DNA from: Terriglobia bacterium
Lineage (GTDB): Bacteria; Acidobacteriota; Terriglobia; Terriglobales; Acidobacteriaceae
NCBI GenBank assembly: GCA_020073015.1
Contig: JAIQFZ010000029.1
Location: 1 to 64,000 of the forward strand
Direction of reading: 5' to 3'
Length of the DNA: 64,000 bases
Below, piece after piece: positions 41,211-50,654 of this stretch (within the stretch, counting starts at the first letter, position 1; every line of letters begins with the position of its first letter). Both the position numbers and the translations under genes were made by a program. The notes beneath the pieces are model-generated. The model had not been told where the DNA came from. It saw only the letters and a list, made by a program, of their open reading frames with translations, and did no database searches.

Positions 41211-41714
41211 ATGCCGAAAAAGCTTTCTCACTTCGATGCGCAAGGCCGAGCACGCATGGTAGACGTGTCCGCCAAGGCATCGACCGTGCGGGAGGCGGAG
41301 GCGAGCGCATTTGTCCGGATGAAGCCGAAAGTGTTGCGCGCGCTGCCGAAGAATCCCAAGGGAGATCCGCTGGAAGTGGCGCGCACGGCGGGCATCATGG
41401 CCGCGAAGCGCACCTCGGATCTGATTCCTATGTGTCATCCCCTGCCGCTTTCGCACATTGCTGTGACCTTGCGCGTGTGCGAGAATGGCGTTTCTATTGC
41501 CTCAAAAGTGAAGACCATCGCCGAGACGGGCGTCGAAATGGAAGCGCTGGTCGCAGCCAGCGTCGCGGCCCTGACCGTCTACGACATGTGCAAAGCGCTC
41601 GATAAGGGCATCGAAATCCGGGAAGTCGTGCTGGAGCGGAAATCCGGGGGCAAGAGCGGAGACTACCGGAGAAACGGCAAACGCAAATCGCGTCCCGTAG
41701 CCGATCAAGAATGA
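41211..41714 (+). CDS. moaC: Cyclic pyranopterin monophosphate synthase
   Basis: 167 residues from ATG 41211. Motifs: [67 protein letters not shown], all MoaC signatures. It acts after MoaA in molybdopterin synthesis. The last ~15 residues are a basic extension. It overlaps the regulator start by ATGA. TACCCT precedes the ATG by 7 nt. Confidence 0.95.
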   Translation: MPKKLSHFDAQGRARMVDVSAKASTVREAEASAFVRMKPKVLRALPKNPKGDPLEVARTAGIMAAKRTSDLIPMCHPLPLSHIAVTLRVCENGVSIASKVKTIAETGVEMEALVAASVAALTVYDMCKALDKGIEIREVVLERKSGGKSGDYRRNGKRKSRPVADQE

Positions 41715-42463
41715 GCAGCAACGTCAAAATCCTGCTGGTGGACGACAACCCGATGGTGCTCGGGATGCTGCGGCAATCTCTTTCCGCGCTGGCCGAAGTC
41801 TCCACCGCCACTGACGCAGCGGACGCCCTGCTGAAAGCGGTGGATGAACTTCCCGACCTGCTGATCAGCGATTTCCGCATGCCCGGAATGGATGGGCGGC
41901 AACTTCTGGACAAGCTGAAGAGCCGCCCGGCAACGGCTGGAATCGCGGTCATCCTGATGGCCAGCAAGGCTGATTTGAGCGACCGGCTGTCACTTCAGGA
42001 TCCGGTAGAGGATTACCTGGAGAAGCCTTTTTTCCTGAAGGACGCCACGCGGAAAATCAAGCGCGTGGTGGATCGGATCGCACTGGAGAAGTTGAGCAAG
42101 ACTGCGTCGGATGGCGTGCTGCGCGGCAGCCTATCGCAGATGAACGTGATTGACCTGGTGCAGTCGCTCGAGATGGGACGCAAGAGCTGCCAACTCACCA
42201 TGATCAACGGCAGTGAAAAGTGCGAGATGTATTTTGCGAGCGGACAAGTGAAGCACGCCACCTACGGCTCCATCAGCGGCGATGAAGCGGTGTTCAAGGT
42301 GCTGCGCTGGACCGACGGCAACTTCCAGATCAACTTCGAAGGAAAAACCACCCAGGAAACGACCACTCTGAACACGCAGGGCCTGCTGATGGAAGGGTTG
42401 CGCTTGCTGGACGAGTCCCAGCGCGATGCGGCCGAGGGAGAAGATGTCCTCCTCGACACCTGA
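41711..42463 (+). CDS. Response regulator with DUF4388 (PATAN-type) output domain
   Basis: 250 residues. Receiver domain ~5-125 with VDDNP, phospho-acceptor in [12 protein letters not shown], and EKPFF lysine loop. C-terminal DUF4388 domain ~135-235 ([26 protein letters not shown]...[30 protein letters not shown]), found in bacterial gliding and pilus-linked signalling. It overlaps moaC at its start and mogA at its end, so it is embedded in the molybdopterin operon, an unusual place. Confidence 0.9.
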   Translation: MSSNVKILLVDDNPMVLGMLRQSLSALAEVSTATDAADALLKAVDELPDLLISDFRMPGMDGRQLLDKLKSRPATAGIAVILMASKADLSDRLSLQDPVEDYLEKPFFLKDATRKIKRVVDRIALEKLSKTASDGVLRGSLSQMNVIDLVQSLEMGRKSCQLTMINGSEKCEMYFASGQVKHATYGSISGDEAVFKVLRWTDGNFQINFEGKTTQETTTLNTQGLLMEGLRLLDESQRDAAEGEDVLLDT

Positions 42464-42941
42464 CCGGATCCCAACCGCGGTGTTGACGGTGAGTGATTCC
42501 TGTTCGCGCGGCGAAAAGAGTGATCTCAGCGGGCCGGCCGTTGCCGAAGCTCTTCGACGGCGCAATTTTCAAGTGCTCGTGCGCAGCGTCGTCCCCGACG
42601 AAAAGAACGCCATCGAGGAAAAACTGATTGAGTTGTGCCGCTCGGCGCAGCTGGTCGTGACAACGGGCGGAACGGGAATCGCTCCGCGCGACGTGACACC
42701 GGAGGCTACGCGCGCGGTATGCGATCGCTTCGTCGACGGGATCGCGGAGCAGATGCGCGCGAACGGGATCCGCAAGACTCGCTTCGCTGCGCTCAGCCGT
42801 GCCGTTTGCGGTATTCGGGGAACGAGCCTGATTCTGAATCTTCCCGGTAGTCCTGCCGGCGCGGTGGAGTCGCTCGAGGCGGTGGTTGATTTGCTCCCAC
42901 ATGCGCTAGATCTGCTGGAGGGGAAGACGGGACATGAGTAG
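42444..42941 (+). CDS. mogA: Molybdopterin adenylyltransferase (MogA/MoaB type)
   Basis: 165 residues from ATG 42444, behind GAGGGAGAAG. Motifs: [56 protein letters not shown]. It adenylates molybdopterin before molybdate insertion by MoeA. It overlaps the regulator gene by 20 nt. MogA and MoaB cannot be told apart with certainty by sequence. Confidence 0.92.
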   Translation: MSSSTPDRIPTAVLTVSDSCSRGEKSDLSGPAVAEALRRRNFQVLVRSVVPDEKNAIEEKLIELCRSAQLVVTTGGTGIAPRDVTPEATRAVCDRFVDGIAEQMRANGIRKTRFAALSRAVCGIRGTSLILNLPGSPAGAVESLEAVVDLLPHALDLLEGKTGHE

Positions 42942-42950
42942 TGTAGTGTG

Positions 42951-43027
42951 GTGTGGCGCGGACACTCCTGTCCGCGCGGGGAGCCAGCGCACTGCAAACA
43001 CGCGGACGGGAGTGTCCGCGCTACACA
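42951..43027. repeat. Two-armed palindromic element, intergenic reference copy (family A)
   Basis: Arms gtgtggcgcggacactcctg + tccgcg and cgcggacgggagtgtccgcg + ctacaca, separated by ~24 nt. Located between mogA and the DedA-like gene. Related copies lie in moeA, trmFO, purL, prmC and upstream of purL (54795). Confidence 0.8.
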
Positions 43028-43057
43028 ACCACGATCGCGTAAACTTCTAGTGCGCTC

Positions 43058-43738
43058 TTGAACAAGATCAAACATCTTCTGCACTCCTATAGCGAGTGGA
43101 TTAAAGCCGTTCTGGCTCCGCTTGGGCCCTGGGGGATGCTTGCGTTTGCGGCCGTCGATGGTTCGTTCATGGGCCTGCCGCTGGATGCGATTTTTGTGGG
43201 CTACGTGTACCACGATCGCTCGCGCTTCTGGCTTTACATTCTGCTCGGCGCAACAGGGTCGGCCCTGGGAAGCATTGTTCTGTACGTGATCGGGTATACG
43301 GGCGGAGAAGTGCTGCTGCGCAAGCGGCTATCGCCGGAGCGGTTCGAGAAGATCCACGCCTCCTTCGACAAACATGAATTCTGGGCGCTGATGTTTCCGG
43401 CCATGTTGCCGCCTCCGACCCCATTCAAGATTGTGGTGCTGGCCGCGGCGGCGTTTGAGATGCGGTTTACACACTTTCTGCTGGCGATTTTTGCCGGGCG
43501 GTTTGTGCGCTTCTTGATCGAGGCGCTGCTGACGCTGGCGTTTGGTCCGCAGATCGTGGGGTTGGTGGGCGGTCTGTTCAGGCATCACCTGAAGTGGATT
43601 CTGGCTGGCGTGGCGCTGCTGGCGGTAGTATGGCTGATCTGGTGGCGCCGGAGGAAGCCAGCGGCCAACTCTACCAACAAGAACGCAGCGGAGGAGGACG
43701 ATCCCGCGCTGCGCTCTAAACAGACTTTGATCAGCTAG
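43058..43738 (+). CDS. DedA/SNARE-associated (VTT) family membrane protein
   Basis: 226 residues with ~5 membrane helices; family signature DGSFMGLPLDAIFVGYVYHDRS and ARFFVRF-like GRFVRFLIEALL. DedA/VTT proteins are linked to phospholipid or undecaprenyl-phosphate flipping and membrane homeostasis. The start is TTG at 43058; no better start is visible in frame, so this is an uncommon codon. A repeat element separates it from mogA. Confidence 0.85.
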   Translation: MNKIKHLLHSYSEWIKAVLAPLGPWGMLAFAAVDGSFMGLPLDAIFVGYVYHDRSRFWLYILLGATGSALGSIVLYVIGYTGGEVLLRKRLSPERFEKIHASFDKHEFWALMFPAMLPPPTPFKIVVLAAAAFEMRFTHFLLAIFAGRFVRFLIEALLTLAFGPQIVGLVGGLFRHHLKWILAGVALLAVVWLIWWRRRKPAANSTNKNAAEEDDPALRSKQTLIS

Positions 43739-44269
43739 CTATGCTGCGGTCGGATTGCTGTGGGTTCGGTCCATCCAGCGGGCGATGGCGCTGGCGGCCA
43801 CGGGCAGTCCGAACACGGCCGCGGTAAAGAGTATGTCCCCTTTCAGTCCGCGGCGGAAGAACGGCAGGGCTGCGGCGTAGCACGTCATCAGGCCGGACAG
43901 AGTCTTGGGATACATATTCCAGCTGGCCCAGACCGCGAGATTACTCACCACAAAAAATGAGAGGGAGCCGGCGAGCGCCGAGGCTCCCACGCGCAGCAGA
44001 GACGTATTCTCGCGCAGGTTGGTGCCGAGCCACAGGATGGCCGCGTACCAGGCCCAGGTGACGAAATGATCCCACGAGAAGGGATAGGCGTAGACGAGTT
44101 TGGTCAGCACGACATCAGAAGCGGCGAGCAGAGCGAGCGGCACCCAGATCTGGCGGCGTGAACCGCGGGCGCCGAAATAGAGCAGGGCGGCCATGACCGG
44201 AGTGAAGGCCAGAGGATGGGGCATGAACCGAACCGCGACTGCCAAGAGGACAACTAGGTAAGCCAGCAT
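43739..44269 (-). CDS. Multi-pass membrane protein (DUF6580-like)
   Basis: 176 residues from ATG 44269, directly behind GAGGTGATC; the ORF-track extension to 44326 is unnecessary. About six hydrophobic segments (MLAYLVVLLAVAVRF, PLAFTPVMAALLYFGARG, FVTWAWYAAILWLG, ...). The pattern (VRFMPHPLAFTPVMAAL, NLAVWASWNMYPKTLSGLMTCYAAALPFFRRGLKGD) matches acidobacterial DUF6580 putative transporters. Function unknown. Confidence 0.8.
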   Translation of the reverse strand: MLAYLVVLLAVAVRFMPHPLAFTPVMAALLYFGARGSRRQIWVPLALLAASDVVLTKLVYAYPFSWDHFVTWAWYAAILWLGTNLRENTSLLRVGASALAGSLSFFVVSNLAVWASWNMYPKTLSGLMTCYAAALPFFRRGLKGDILFTAAVFGLPVAASAIARWMDRTHSNPTAA

Positions 44270-44381
44270 GATCACCTCGTAACTGCGGGAATTAGAATTG
44301 TGGCGCGTGGGGGTATCGCTGGTCAAGCGAACACGAACGTAAATTGCTCACGGTTGGGGACGGGGTCCCTGGAGGCCAAGG

Positions 44382-45317
44382 GTGGAGATTCCGGCTGGCA
44401 GAAGCGCGGTGCGCGGCACAATCCTCAGGAGGTTGCGACGAATCGCTGCGTCCGTTGCAATCCTGTTCGTGCTGGCGCTCGGAGCGGCGCTGCTCAATAA
44501 CAATGTCTCGATCCCGCGGCCTTCCCGAGCGGAATTCGTTGGGAACCTCGATCAGACGCTTGCGCGCAGCACGAACTGGGCGCTCAGGCAGTATCAGCAA
44601 ATAGGAAGCGGCTCCACGCCCGAAGGCCGTTCTCTTCTATCCAACTCCGCGACCGCCCACATGGTGGTCGACTGTGCCTCGCTTTCTAGTGAGCCACGCA
44701 TGAAGGCACTCGGGTCCAGTTTCGTTGACGCCTGGAAGGTCGAAGCGAATGTCTTGGGCAAGGTGGTCGATCCCGCGATGCCGACAAATGCCCCGAGCGA
44801 GCGGGAACTGCGTAGTCTCGAGGAGTACCAACGTTGGATCCTGCACGGAGCCGCGCCGAATGATGTCCCGCTATCACCCAAAGAACTGGAGCACATGTTC
44901 TCTCCGGACAAGTATCGAACGGGAAAAGCGACGCATCAATTGTTCGCCCTGTACTTCTACCGAAAATCCCAAGGCCCCACGCCTGAGTTAAATCGCCTGA
45001 TGCAAAAGATCGAGGAGCGAATTGCCTGGGAAGCTGCTGTCGACTTTCGCGTGACGGACCTCTACCTGCAGCGGCTCGCATTTCTGCTGGCAGCCGGCAG
45101 GCCCGATCTGGTCCGGCCCCGCTGGGTCGAAAGGGCCTTTGCCGCGCAGCAGATCGACGGGGGTTGGCTAGAAAGCTGGCACGGTTGGACTCGAACGCCT
45201 TACCGTTTCTCTTTTGGCGATGAGTTGTCGAACGCCCACTCGACCGCGCAGGGGATGTGGATCGCGTACATGCTGAAGCATCGCTATCCGGAATGGATCG
45301 ATAAGAACTACAAGTGA
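44382..45317 (+). CDS. Hypothetical protein with N-terminal membrane segment
   Basis: 311 residues starting at GTG 44382 with GGAGG 7 nt upstream. One membrane segment ~22-38 (AASVAILFVLALGAALL), then a soluble, helix-rich body (EFVGNLDQTLARSTNWALRQYQQIG; LMQKIEERIAWEAAVDFRVTDLYLQRLAFLLAAG). The C-terminal RWVERAFAAQQIDGGW and AHSTAQGMWIAYMLKHRYP recall the alpha/alpha-barrel repeats of terpenoid cyclases and related enzymes, but no catalytic motif is seen. Function unknown. Confidence 0.75.
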   Translation: MEIPAGRSAVRGTILRRLRRIAASVAILFVLALGAALLNNNVSIPRPSRAEFVGNLDQTLARSTNWALRQYQQIGSGSTPEGRSLLSNSATAHMVVDCASLSSEPRMKALGSSFVDAWKVEANVLGKVVDPAMPTNAPSERELRSLEEYQRWILHGAAPNDVPLSPKELEHMFSPDKYRTGKATHQLFALYFYRKSQGPTPELNRLMQKIEERIAWEAAVDFRVTDLYLQRLAFLLAAGRPDLVRPRWVERAFAAQQIDGGWLESWHGWTRTPYRFSFGDELSNAHSTAQGMWIAYMLKHRYPEWIDKNYK

Positions 45318-45346
45318 GCCGAGCCCCGCGGGCCAGGCAGTGCAAT

Positions 45347-46399
45347 CTATTGCTCTCCCTTGGTTGCAGCACTCGTGGCCCTAATCCCAAATCGCTGCCC
45401 CACAGCGTGCAGGTCCCGATCCAGAAACACCATCGCGCCCAGCGTGGAACGGGCGTCGCGGCCGGGGTAGGCGTAGCGGAGATCGCGGAAGCGGACAACA
45501 TAGGCGGCGCGGGCGTTTTCTAACTGCTCGGTTTCTGTGATGGGATATTGCGCCCAGCTTAAATACACCTGGCCGAGATAAGTCTTCTTGGCAGCCAGCG
45601 TGACGGGCGTTTCCTCGGGCTTGTACAGGATTTGCATCCTTCCTTCGGGATCGAACTCGGGGGCCAGCGAGTCGACGTTCGCGGTGGCAAAGAAAGCGGG
45701 CGTTTCCACTACGCCATGCCAGCGAAAGGGGTTGACCCAGTATGGGTACGCGGCAACTCGAACCGGATCGGTTCCCTGATAAATCCGCGACTGGAGCTCG
45801 GCGACGGCGCGGCGATGTTCGTAGTCGCGAACTCCCCAGCAGGCGCACACGGCCAGCAGTGCCACCGCCGCCGCCAGTCGTCCCTGCGGGCCTTTGCGGC
45901 GGGCTCCGATTTCTTCGTTAATCAGCGAAAACAGGCCCGGCAGGATGAGGCCGAGGATGAGAAACACGAGGATCACGGGCTCGACGATGAAAACGATGTC
46001 CCAGGAATACCAGCGTTCGGAGAACGGCCAGAAGGGACGCACGCCGTAGTTGTTGGTGAAGTCGAGCAGGATGTGGCTGACGCCGGCCAGGCACGCGTAG
46101 GCGAACAGCAATCCCCATCGCGGGGGAAGGTTGGGGTCGCGTGTTTTGCGCCCGCGCAGTCGCCAGATCAAGTACATGAATCCGACGACGGCTGCTGCGA
46201 TCAGTGGGAGGCCGAGGAACGAGTGGGTGAATCCGCGGTGATGATTTAATCCGAACGCAGAGCCCCAGAAGCGGCTGATGACATCGAGGTCGGGGGCCTC
46301 GGCGGCGAGGGTCAGCGTGGCGGTGGCGAGCGCAGTTTTGCGGTTCAGGCCGGCACGGCCCATGGCGGCGCCCAATAGGAAGTGGGTGACGGGTTCCAA
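45347..46399 (-). CDS. Membrane-bound metal-dependent hydrolase (YdjM/DUF457 family)
   Basis: 350 residues with several membrane helices. N-terminal signature EPVTHFLLGAAMGRAGLNRKTALATATLTLAAEAPDLDVISRF and HHRGFTHSFLGLPLIAA carries the conserved histidines and aspartates of the family; SHILLDFTNNYGVRPFWPFSERWY follows. The C-terminal ~130 residues are an extracytoplasmic extension. Activity in this family is poorly known. Confidence 0.87.
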   Translation of the reverse strand: MEPVTHFLLGAAMGRAGLNRKTALATATLTLAAEAPDLDVISRFWGSAFGLNHHRGFTHSFLGLPLIAAAVVGFMYLIWRLRGRKTRDPNLPPRWGLLFAYACLAGVSHILLDFTNNYGVRPFWPFSERWYSWDIVFIVEPVILVFLILGLILPGLFSLINEEIGARRKGPQGRLAAAVALLAVCACWGVRDYEHRRAVAELQSRIYQGTDPVRVAAYPYWVNPFRWHGVVETPAFFATANVDSLAPEFDPEGRMQILYKPEETPVTLAAKKTYLGQVYLSWAQYPITETEQLENARAAYVVRFRDLRYAYPGRDARSTLGAMVFLDRDLHAVGQRFGIRATSAATKGEQ

Positions 46400-46464
46400 G
46401 CAAACTCCAGGTCAAGAGTGTATTGCACAGCGGAGACGGGGCCAGCCCCGTCTCTACGACACGG

Positions 46465-47403
46465 TCACACGGGTACCACCAGGGACAGGGCATCGGGCTG
46501 CATCGTCATTCGTACGGGAAGGCGGCCTAGTAACTCTCCGTCGGCTTCCACGTAGACTCGGTCTGCCTCAGCATTCTTCGATATTGATACCTGGCACAAA
46601 ATTTCCGAGCAACTGACCAGGTCGATGCCTTCGATATTCCATTGGCGTCCAAGCAGGGCGCCGGTGACATAGCGCAAATAGGCGGTGCGGCTGGCGGTGC
46701 GGCACATAACGGCGCGGAGATCGGGGCAATCCAGGGAGGCTCCGGGGACGAGTTCCCGCAGGATATTGCCAAAGAAACGGATGCGGACCGCGAGCAATTC
46801 GGTAAGCGTCGCCTGCTGTTTCGTGCCGCTGCCGTTGGCATATTCGACTTCGAATTTCCGCATGCGATGGGTAGCCCACAAGTTCCAGGCTTTCAGATAA
46901 TAGGCGGCCATGCCCGTCTGTTGCTTCAGATCCCGATTCAGCTTGTAGAAGAGGTGCGCGTCGACGCCAATGCCGGCTGCGACCGTGAAGTAACGCGTCG
47001 CGGACTGGCCGGAAAAGTCCTGGTATTCAAGCCGCCCCAGAGGAATGCGCCGGATCTGGCCGTTCACGGCCACGCGGGCAGCTTCTGGAGGGTAAAGGGG
47101 AAGAGCGAGATCGTGCGCGAGCGCGTTCGCGGTGCCGAGCGGCAGGATCGCCAGGACGACATTCGTATTTGCAAGTCCCTGGATGATGTCGTGGATGGTG
47201 CCATCGCCGCCACAGGCGAACACGGTGTCGCTGCCCGCGGCCACGGCGCAGCGGGCGTGGTCGGTCGCTTCCTGGCTGGAGCGGCAAACTGTCAGTTCAG
47301 TCCGAACCCCGGCGGATTGAATGATGCCCATTGCCTGGGCCAGCTCCGCGTCGCGCCGACGACGGCCAGAGTTGGGATTGAAGAGGATGGTGGCTTTGCG
47401 CAT
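46465..47403 (-). CDS. Diacylglycerol/lipid kinase family protein
   Basis: 312 residues from ATG 47403 (MRKATILFNPNSGRRRRD). DAGK catalytic motifs: FNPNSG near the start, FACGGDGTIHDIIQGLANT (ATP glycine loop), LPLGTANALAHDLALP. A C-terminal beta domain follows. It phosphorylates diacylglycerol or another lipid. Upstream lies a 318-nt gap with one family C repeat. Confidence 0.9.
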   Translation of the reverse strand: MRKATILFNPNSGRRRRDAELAQAMGIIQSAGVRTELTVCRSSQEATDHARCAVAAGSDTVFACGGDGTIHDIIQGLANTNVVLAILPLGTANALAHDLALPLYPPEAARVAVNGQIRRIPLGRLEYQDFSGQSATRYFTVAAGIGVDAHLFYKLNRDLKQQTGMAAYYLKAWNLWATHRMRKFEVEYANGSGTKQQATLTELLAVRIRFFGNILRELVPGASLDCPDLRAVMCRTASRTAYLRYVTGALLGRQWNIEGIDLVSCSEILCQVSISKNAEADRVYVEADGELLGRLPVRMTMQPDALSLVVPV

Positions 47404-47721
47404 ACGGCTCCCCGATTCGAGTTTAGCAGTCTGGGCGAGAGCGGAAGGTATCTTCACCTGTGTACGGGCTAGTCGTGGTGATCGCCGCGCGTCCCAGCCA
47501 CGGAGAAGAACGTAGGGGTCCTTCGACTCCGCAGAAACTTCACTTCGTGAGGTTCCTGCTCCGCTCAGGATGACAGAGTTATAAATGTTTGCGGTTGTAG
47601 CGGGGACCGTGCACAGGTGGTTGCGTGCGCGAGCCGTTCTGCACTAAGCTTGCGCCAAAGTTTTGGGGTGTGTCTTTCCTTGTAAGGGGCTCGTCGTAAT
47701 TCATTTCAGAGGAGGGTTTGT
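47404..47721. other. 318-nt divergent gap with a family C repeat
   Basis: No credible gene. 47512-47575 is a near-exact copy of the 20022 repeat (gtaggggtccttcgactccg ... ctccgctcaggatgacag). The right part holds the leader of the TPR gene, with GAGGAGGG just before its ATG. Nothing else recognised. Confidence 0.6.
47512..47575. repeat. Family C repeat copy
   Basis: ccttcgactccgcagaaactt, cacttcgtgaggttcctgct and ccgctcaggatgaca match the 20022-20086 copy almost base for base, with a few changes in the inner hairpin. Confidence 0.7.
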
Positions 47722-49362
47722 ATGAAACTGCTGACCGCCGCTTGGGTGGGGCTGTGCCTCACGATTTCCGTCGTCGCTCAGAATCACACCATGGAAGCAC
47801 CCAAGCCCGTCACCATGATGACTGGGCTGGGTGACTTGCATCATCCGGTCTCGACCAAGAATGCGGAAGCGCAACAGTTCTTTGATCAAGGACTGCGGCT
47901 GATTTACGCCTTCAACCATGACGAAGCTGCGCGGTCGTTCCAGAAAGCATCGGAACTGGATCCGAAGCTGGCGATGGCGTATTGGGGGGTCGCGGAAGCC
48001 GTCGGTCCGAATTACAACGATTCGGCGAGCGAAGATCGATTCAAACAGGCGCACGAGGCGATCCAGAAAGCCGTGGACCTCGGCAGCGGCGCCGGCGACA
48101 GCGAGCGCGCCTACATCGCAGCCATGGCGAAGCGGTTCCCGGCCGATCCCAAGGCGGACCTGCGCAAAGCCGCGGAAGACTATCGCGATGCCATGCGCGA
48201 GGTGGTGAAGAATTTTCCGGACGATCTCGATGCCGCGACTTTGTTTGCGGAGGCGGGGATGAATTTGCACCCGTGGGGGCTGTGGCATCCCGATGGGACG
48301 CCTGAGGCGGGCACGGAAGAGATTGTCGCGACTCTGGAATCGGTGATAAAGCGGGACCCCAATCACCTGGGCGCGATTCACTACTACATCCATGCGGTGG
48401 AAGCGTCGAACTCGCCGGAGCGAGCGTTGGCCGGGGCGAACCGATTGGCCGCCTTGGCGCCTGCGGCGGGACACATCGTGCACATGCCGGCACACGTTTA
48501 CATACGGACCGGGGACTATGCGTTGGCGGTGAAGACAAATCAGGAAGCGGCAGCGGCCGATCGCGCGTACATCAAGAGTAGTGGCGTGCAGGGCATCTAT
48601 CCAATGATGTACTACAGCCACAACCTGCATTTCATCGCGATGTGTTCGGCAATGACGGGCGACTATGCCGAAGCGAAAAAAGCGGGAGACATGCTGGCCG
48701 CTCACGTTGGTCCAGCGGTGAAGGACATGCCGCCGCTGGAGGGCTTCATGACCATTCCGATGGCGGTGGCCGTGCGCTTCCACAAGTGGGACGAGATTCT
48801 GGCGATGAAGGCGCCCGATCCGGAGATGAAGACGACGGTGGGCTTCTGGCATTTTGCGCGCGGGATGGCGCTGGCGGGAAAGGGCAAGGCCAGCGAGGCA
48901 GAAGCGGAATACAGGATTGTGTCCGAGGCTGAGAAAGCTACGCCGCCGGATGCGATCTTCAATATGCCCATTAACAACAAGACCAAGGACATTCTAAAGA
49001 TTGCGGAGAACGTGCTTGGGGCACAAGTCGCGCTGGCAAAGAAAGATAACGCTGCCGCAGTGGGCCTGCTGCGCGACGCCGTGGCTGTGCAGGACACGCT
49101 GCTCTACGGTGAGCCTCCGGATTGGTTTTTTCCGGTGCGCGAGTCGCTGGGCGGAGTGCTGCTGCTGAGCGGGGACGCCAAGGGAGCGGAGCAAGTGTTT
49201 CGGGAGGATCTGGCAAGAAATCTCCGGAACCCACGGTCGTTGTTTGGACTGCATCGGGCGCTCAAGGCGCAGGAACGGAATTCTGATGCCTGGTTTGTGG
49301 AGAAAGAGTTTCGCAAGGCGTGGAAGGGCGGGGATGAGTTAAGGGTGGAGGATCTGGTATAG
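47722..49362 (+). CDS. Secreted TPR-repeat protein
   Basis: 546 residues with signal peptide ~1-19 (MKLLTAAWVGLCLTISVVA), strong ribosome site GAGGAGGG, and multiple TPR units (AEAQQFFDQGLRLIYAFNHDEAARSFQKASELDPKLAMAYWGVAE; GVLLLSGDAKGAEQVFREDLARNLRNPRSLFGLHRALKAQ). Histidine-rich central region (YYIHAVEASNSPERALAGANRLAALAPAAGHIVHMPAHVYIRTGDY). A widespread acidobacterial family of unknown role. Confidence 0.88.
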   Translation: MKLLTAAWVGLCLTISVVAQNHTMEAPKPVTMMTGLGDLHHPVSTKNAEAQQFFDQGLRLIYAFNHDEAARSFQKASELDPKLAMAYWGVAEAVGPNYNDSASEDRFKQAHEAIQKAVDLGSGAGDSERAYIAAMAKRFPADPKADLRKAAEDYRDAMREVVKNFPDDLDAATLFAEAGMNLHPWGLWHPDGTPEAGTEEIVATLESVIKRDPNHLGAIHYYIHAVEASNSPERALAGANRLAALAPAAGHIVHMPAHVYIRTGDYALAVKTNQEAAAADRAYIKSSGVQGIYPMMYYSHNLHFIAMCSAMTGDYAEAKKAGDMLAAHVGPAVKDMPPLEGFMTIPMAVAVRFHKWDEILAMKAPDPEMKTTVGFWHFARGMALAGKGKASEAEAEYRIVSEAEKATPPDAIFNMPINNKTKDILKIAENVLGAQVALAKKDNAAAVGLLRDAVAVQDTLLYGEPPDWFFPVRESLGGVLLLSGDAKGAEQVFREDLARNLRNPRSLFGLHRALKAQERNSDAWFVEKEFRKAWKGGDELRVEDLV

Positions 49363-49483
49363 GAGTCTGGGACGGCACGCATGAACAACGCTGCGCCGTC
49401 CCTCCCGGACTTGTATCGTTGCTCCCACTTCACCCCACGCTAGCGCGTGGCTTTTCTCAGACGCATCTCATCACTGACGGGCG

Positions 49484-50599
49484 TCAACCGATCGGTTCCG
49501 GCGATGGCGGCAGCGGGGGTGGCTCGGGCGGCGGAGACTCTGGAGGTGCGGTGGATCCCAGCGCCGCCGGGGGTGGTACCGGATGGAGGAGCGCGTCAAG
49601 ATTCGGATATCTGGAGGCGAAGAAATAGATCGAATACGCCGGGAAGAACACCGTGGCCGGGACGCTGACGAGCGCAATTAAGTAAATCAAGATCAGCAGG
49701 AGGATGGACCCCAAGATCACTGCCAGGCTGATGGTCGTGACGGTCCATCCCAGCCCAACTACTTTACCCACCAACACGAGGATGACGGCGGGAACGACGA
49801 TAACAACGATCGGAACGATTGCGGCGATGCCGAACAGGATTCCGGCCGCGATCGAGAGCACGAGCTTCAGCAAGAGGTAAACGACGTACTTTCCTGGCTC
49901 CGGACGTATCATCGCCAGCAAGCGGCTCCAGCCATCGGCGAAGTCCAAGCCTTCCAGCGCCATGATGGGCACTAGAAAATCCCTGGCCAGTACCTGCACG
50001 GCGACGGCTACCAGTACCAAAACAATCGCCAGCCCAACCAGCAGGATCAATCCGGCAATGAAGGGCCCCGTGTGCTGCCCGGGATTTGCCAGCCATCCGG
50101 CGGCGATAGCCACGGCCAGCGGAATGCCAATCAGGATGCCGAGAAACAGCCACGTTGAAATCAGAAACACGAGCTGCCAGAGAAAGAAGCCCCTACCGGC
50201 GCGGTGCCAGCGCTGCCATCCCTCGCCGATCGAGCACTGCTTCTTCAGGACGGATTCAAACAGGATGAACCGGAAGACACTGCTGATATACAAGAAAACG
50301 AAGAACAGAATGACCGCCAAGATGAGAACGGCCACGATCAATCCCGCAAACTGCGCGATGCGTGCGGGGTCGATGTGCGGGAAAAATGGAAGAGCCAAAA
50401 AGCCGTGTCCGTCACTTCGCGGCCGGGAGATCGGCACGTTGAAGCTCGGGAAACTGCCGCCGCATCCTCCTGAATGCAGTTCCGCTGCCAGAATTCCGAC
50501 CAGCGCCAGACGCGACCACTGCCCCCAGCGAAAGTGGGTGAACAGTTGCTCTCTGGCGTGCTGTATCGCGGGCTGGACACAATCAATGGCGGAGGTTGG
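49484..50599 (-). CDS. Multi-pass membrane protein of unknown function
   Basis: About 371 residues from GTG 50599 (VPTSAIDCVQPAIQHAREQLFTHFRWGQW). The ORF-track start at 50926 overlaps trmFO antiparallel codons and is rejected. Five to six membrane segments (LIVAVLILAVILFFVFLYI, FFLWQLVFLISTWLFLGILIGI, AGLILLVGLAIVLVLVAVAVQVL, ...) and a Pro-rich C-terminal tail. No family recognised with confidence. Starts ~55 nt after trmFO on the same strand. Confidence 0.75.
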   Translation of the reverse strand, partial: PTSAIDCVQPAIQHAREQLFTHFRWGQWSRLALVGILAAELHSGGCGGSFPSFNVPISRPRSDGHGFLALPFFPHIDPARIAQFAGLIVAVLILAVILFFVFLYISSVFRFILFESVLKKQCSIGEGWQRWHRAGRGFFLWQLVFLISTWLFLGILIGIPLAVAIAAGWLANPGQHTGPFIAGLILLVGLAIVLVLVAVAVQVLARDFLVPIMALEGLDFADGWSRLLAMIRPEPGKYVVYLLLKLVLSIAAGILFGIAAIVPIVVIVVPAVILVLVGKVVGLGWTVTTISLAVILGSILLLILIYLIALVSVPATVFFPAYSIYFFASRYPNLDALLHPVPPPAALGSTAPPESPPPEPPPLPPSPEPIG

Positions 50600-50654
50600 C
50601 ACGGTGGAACCTCGTTTCGAACACTTGCACCCTAAAGGCGTAGTGACCGATGGG

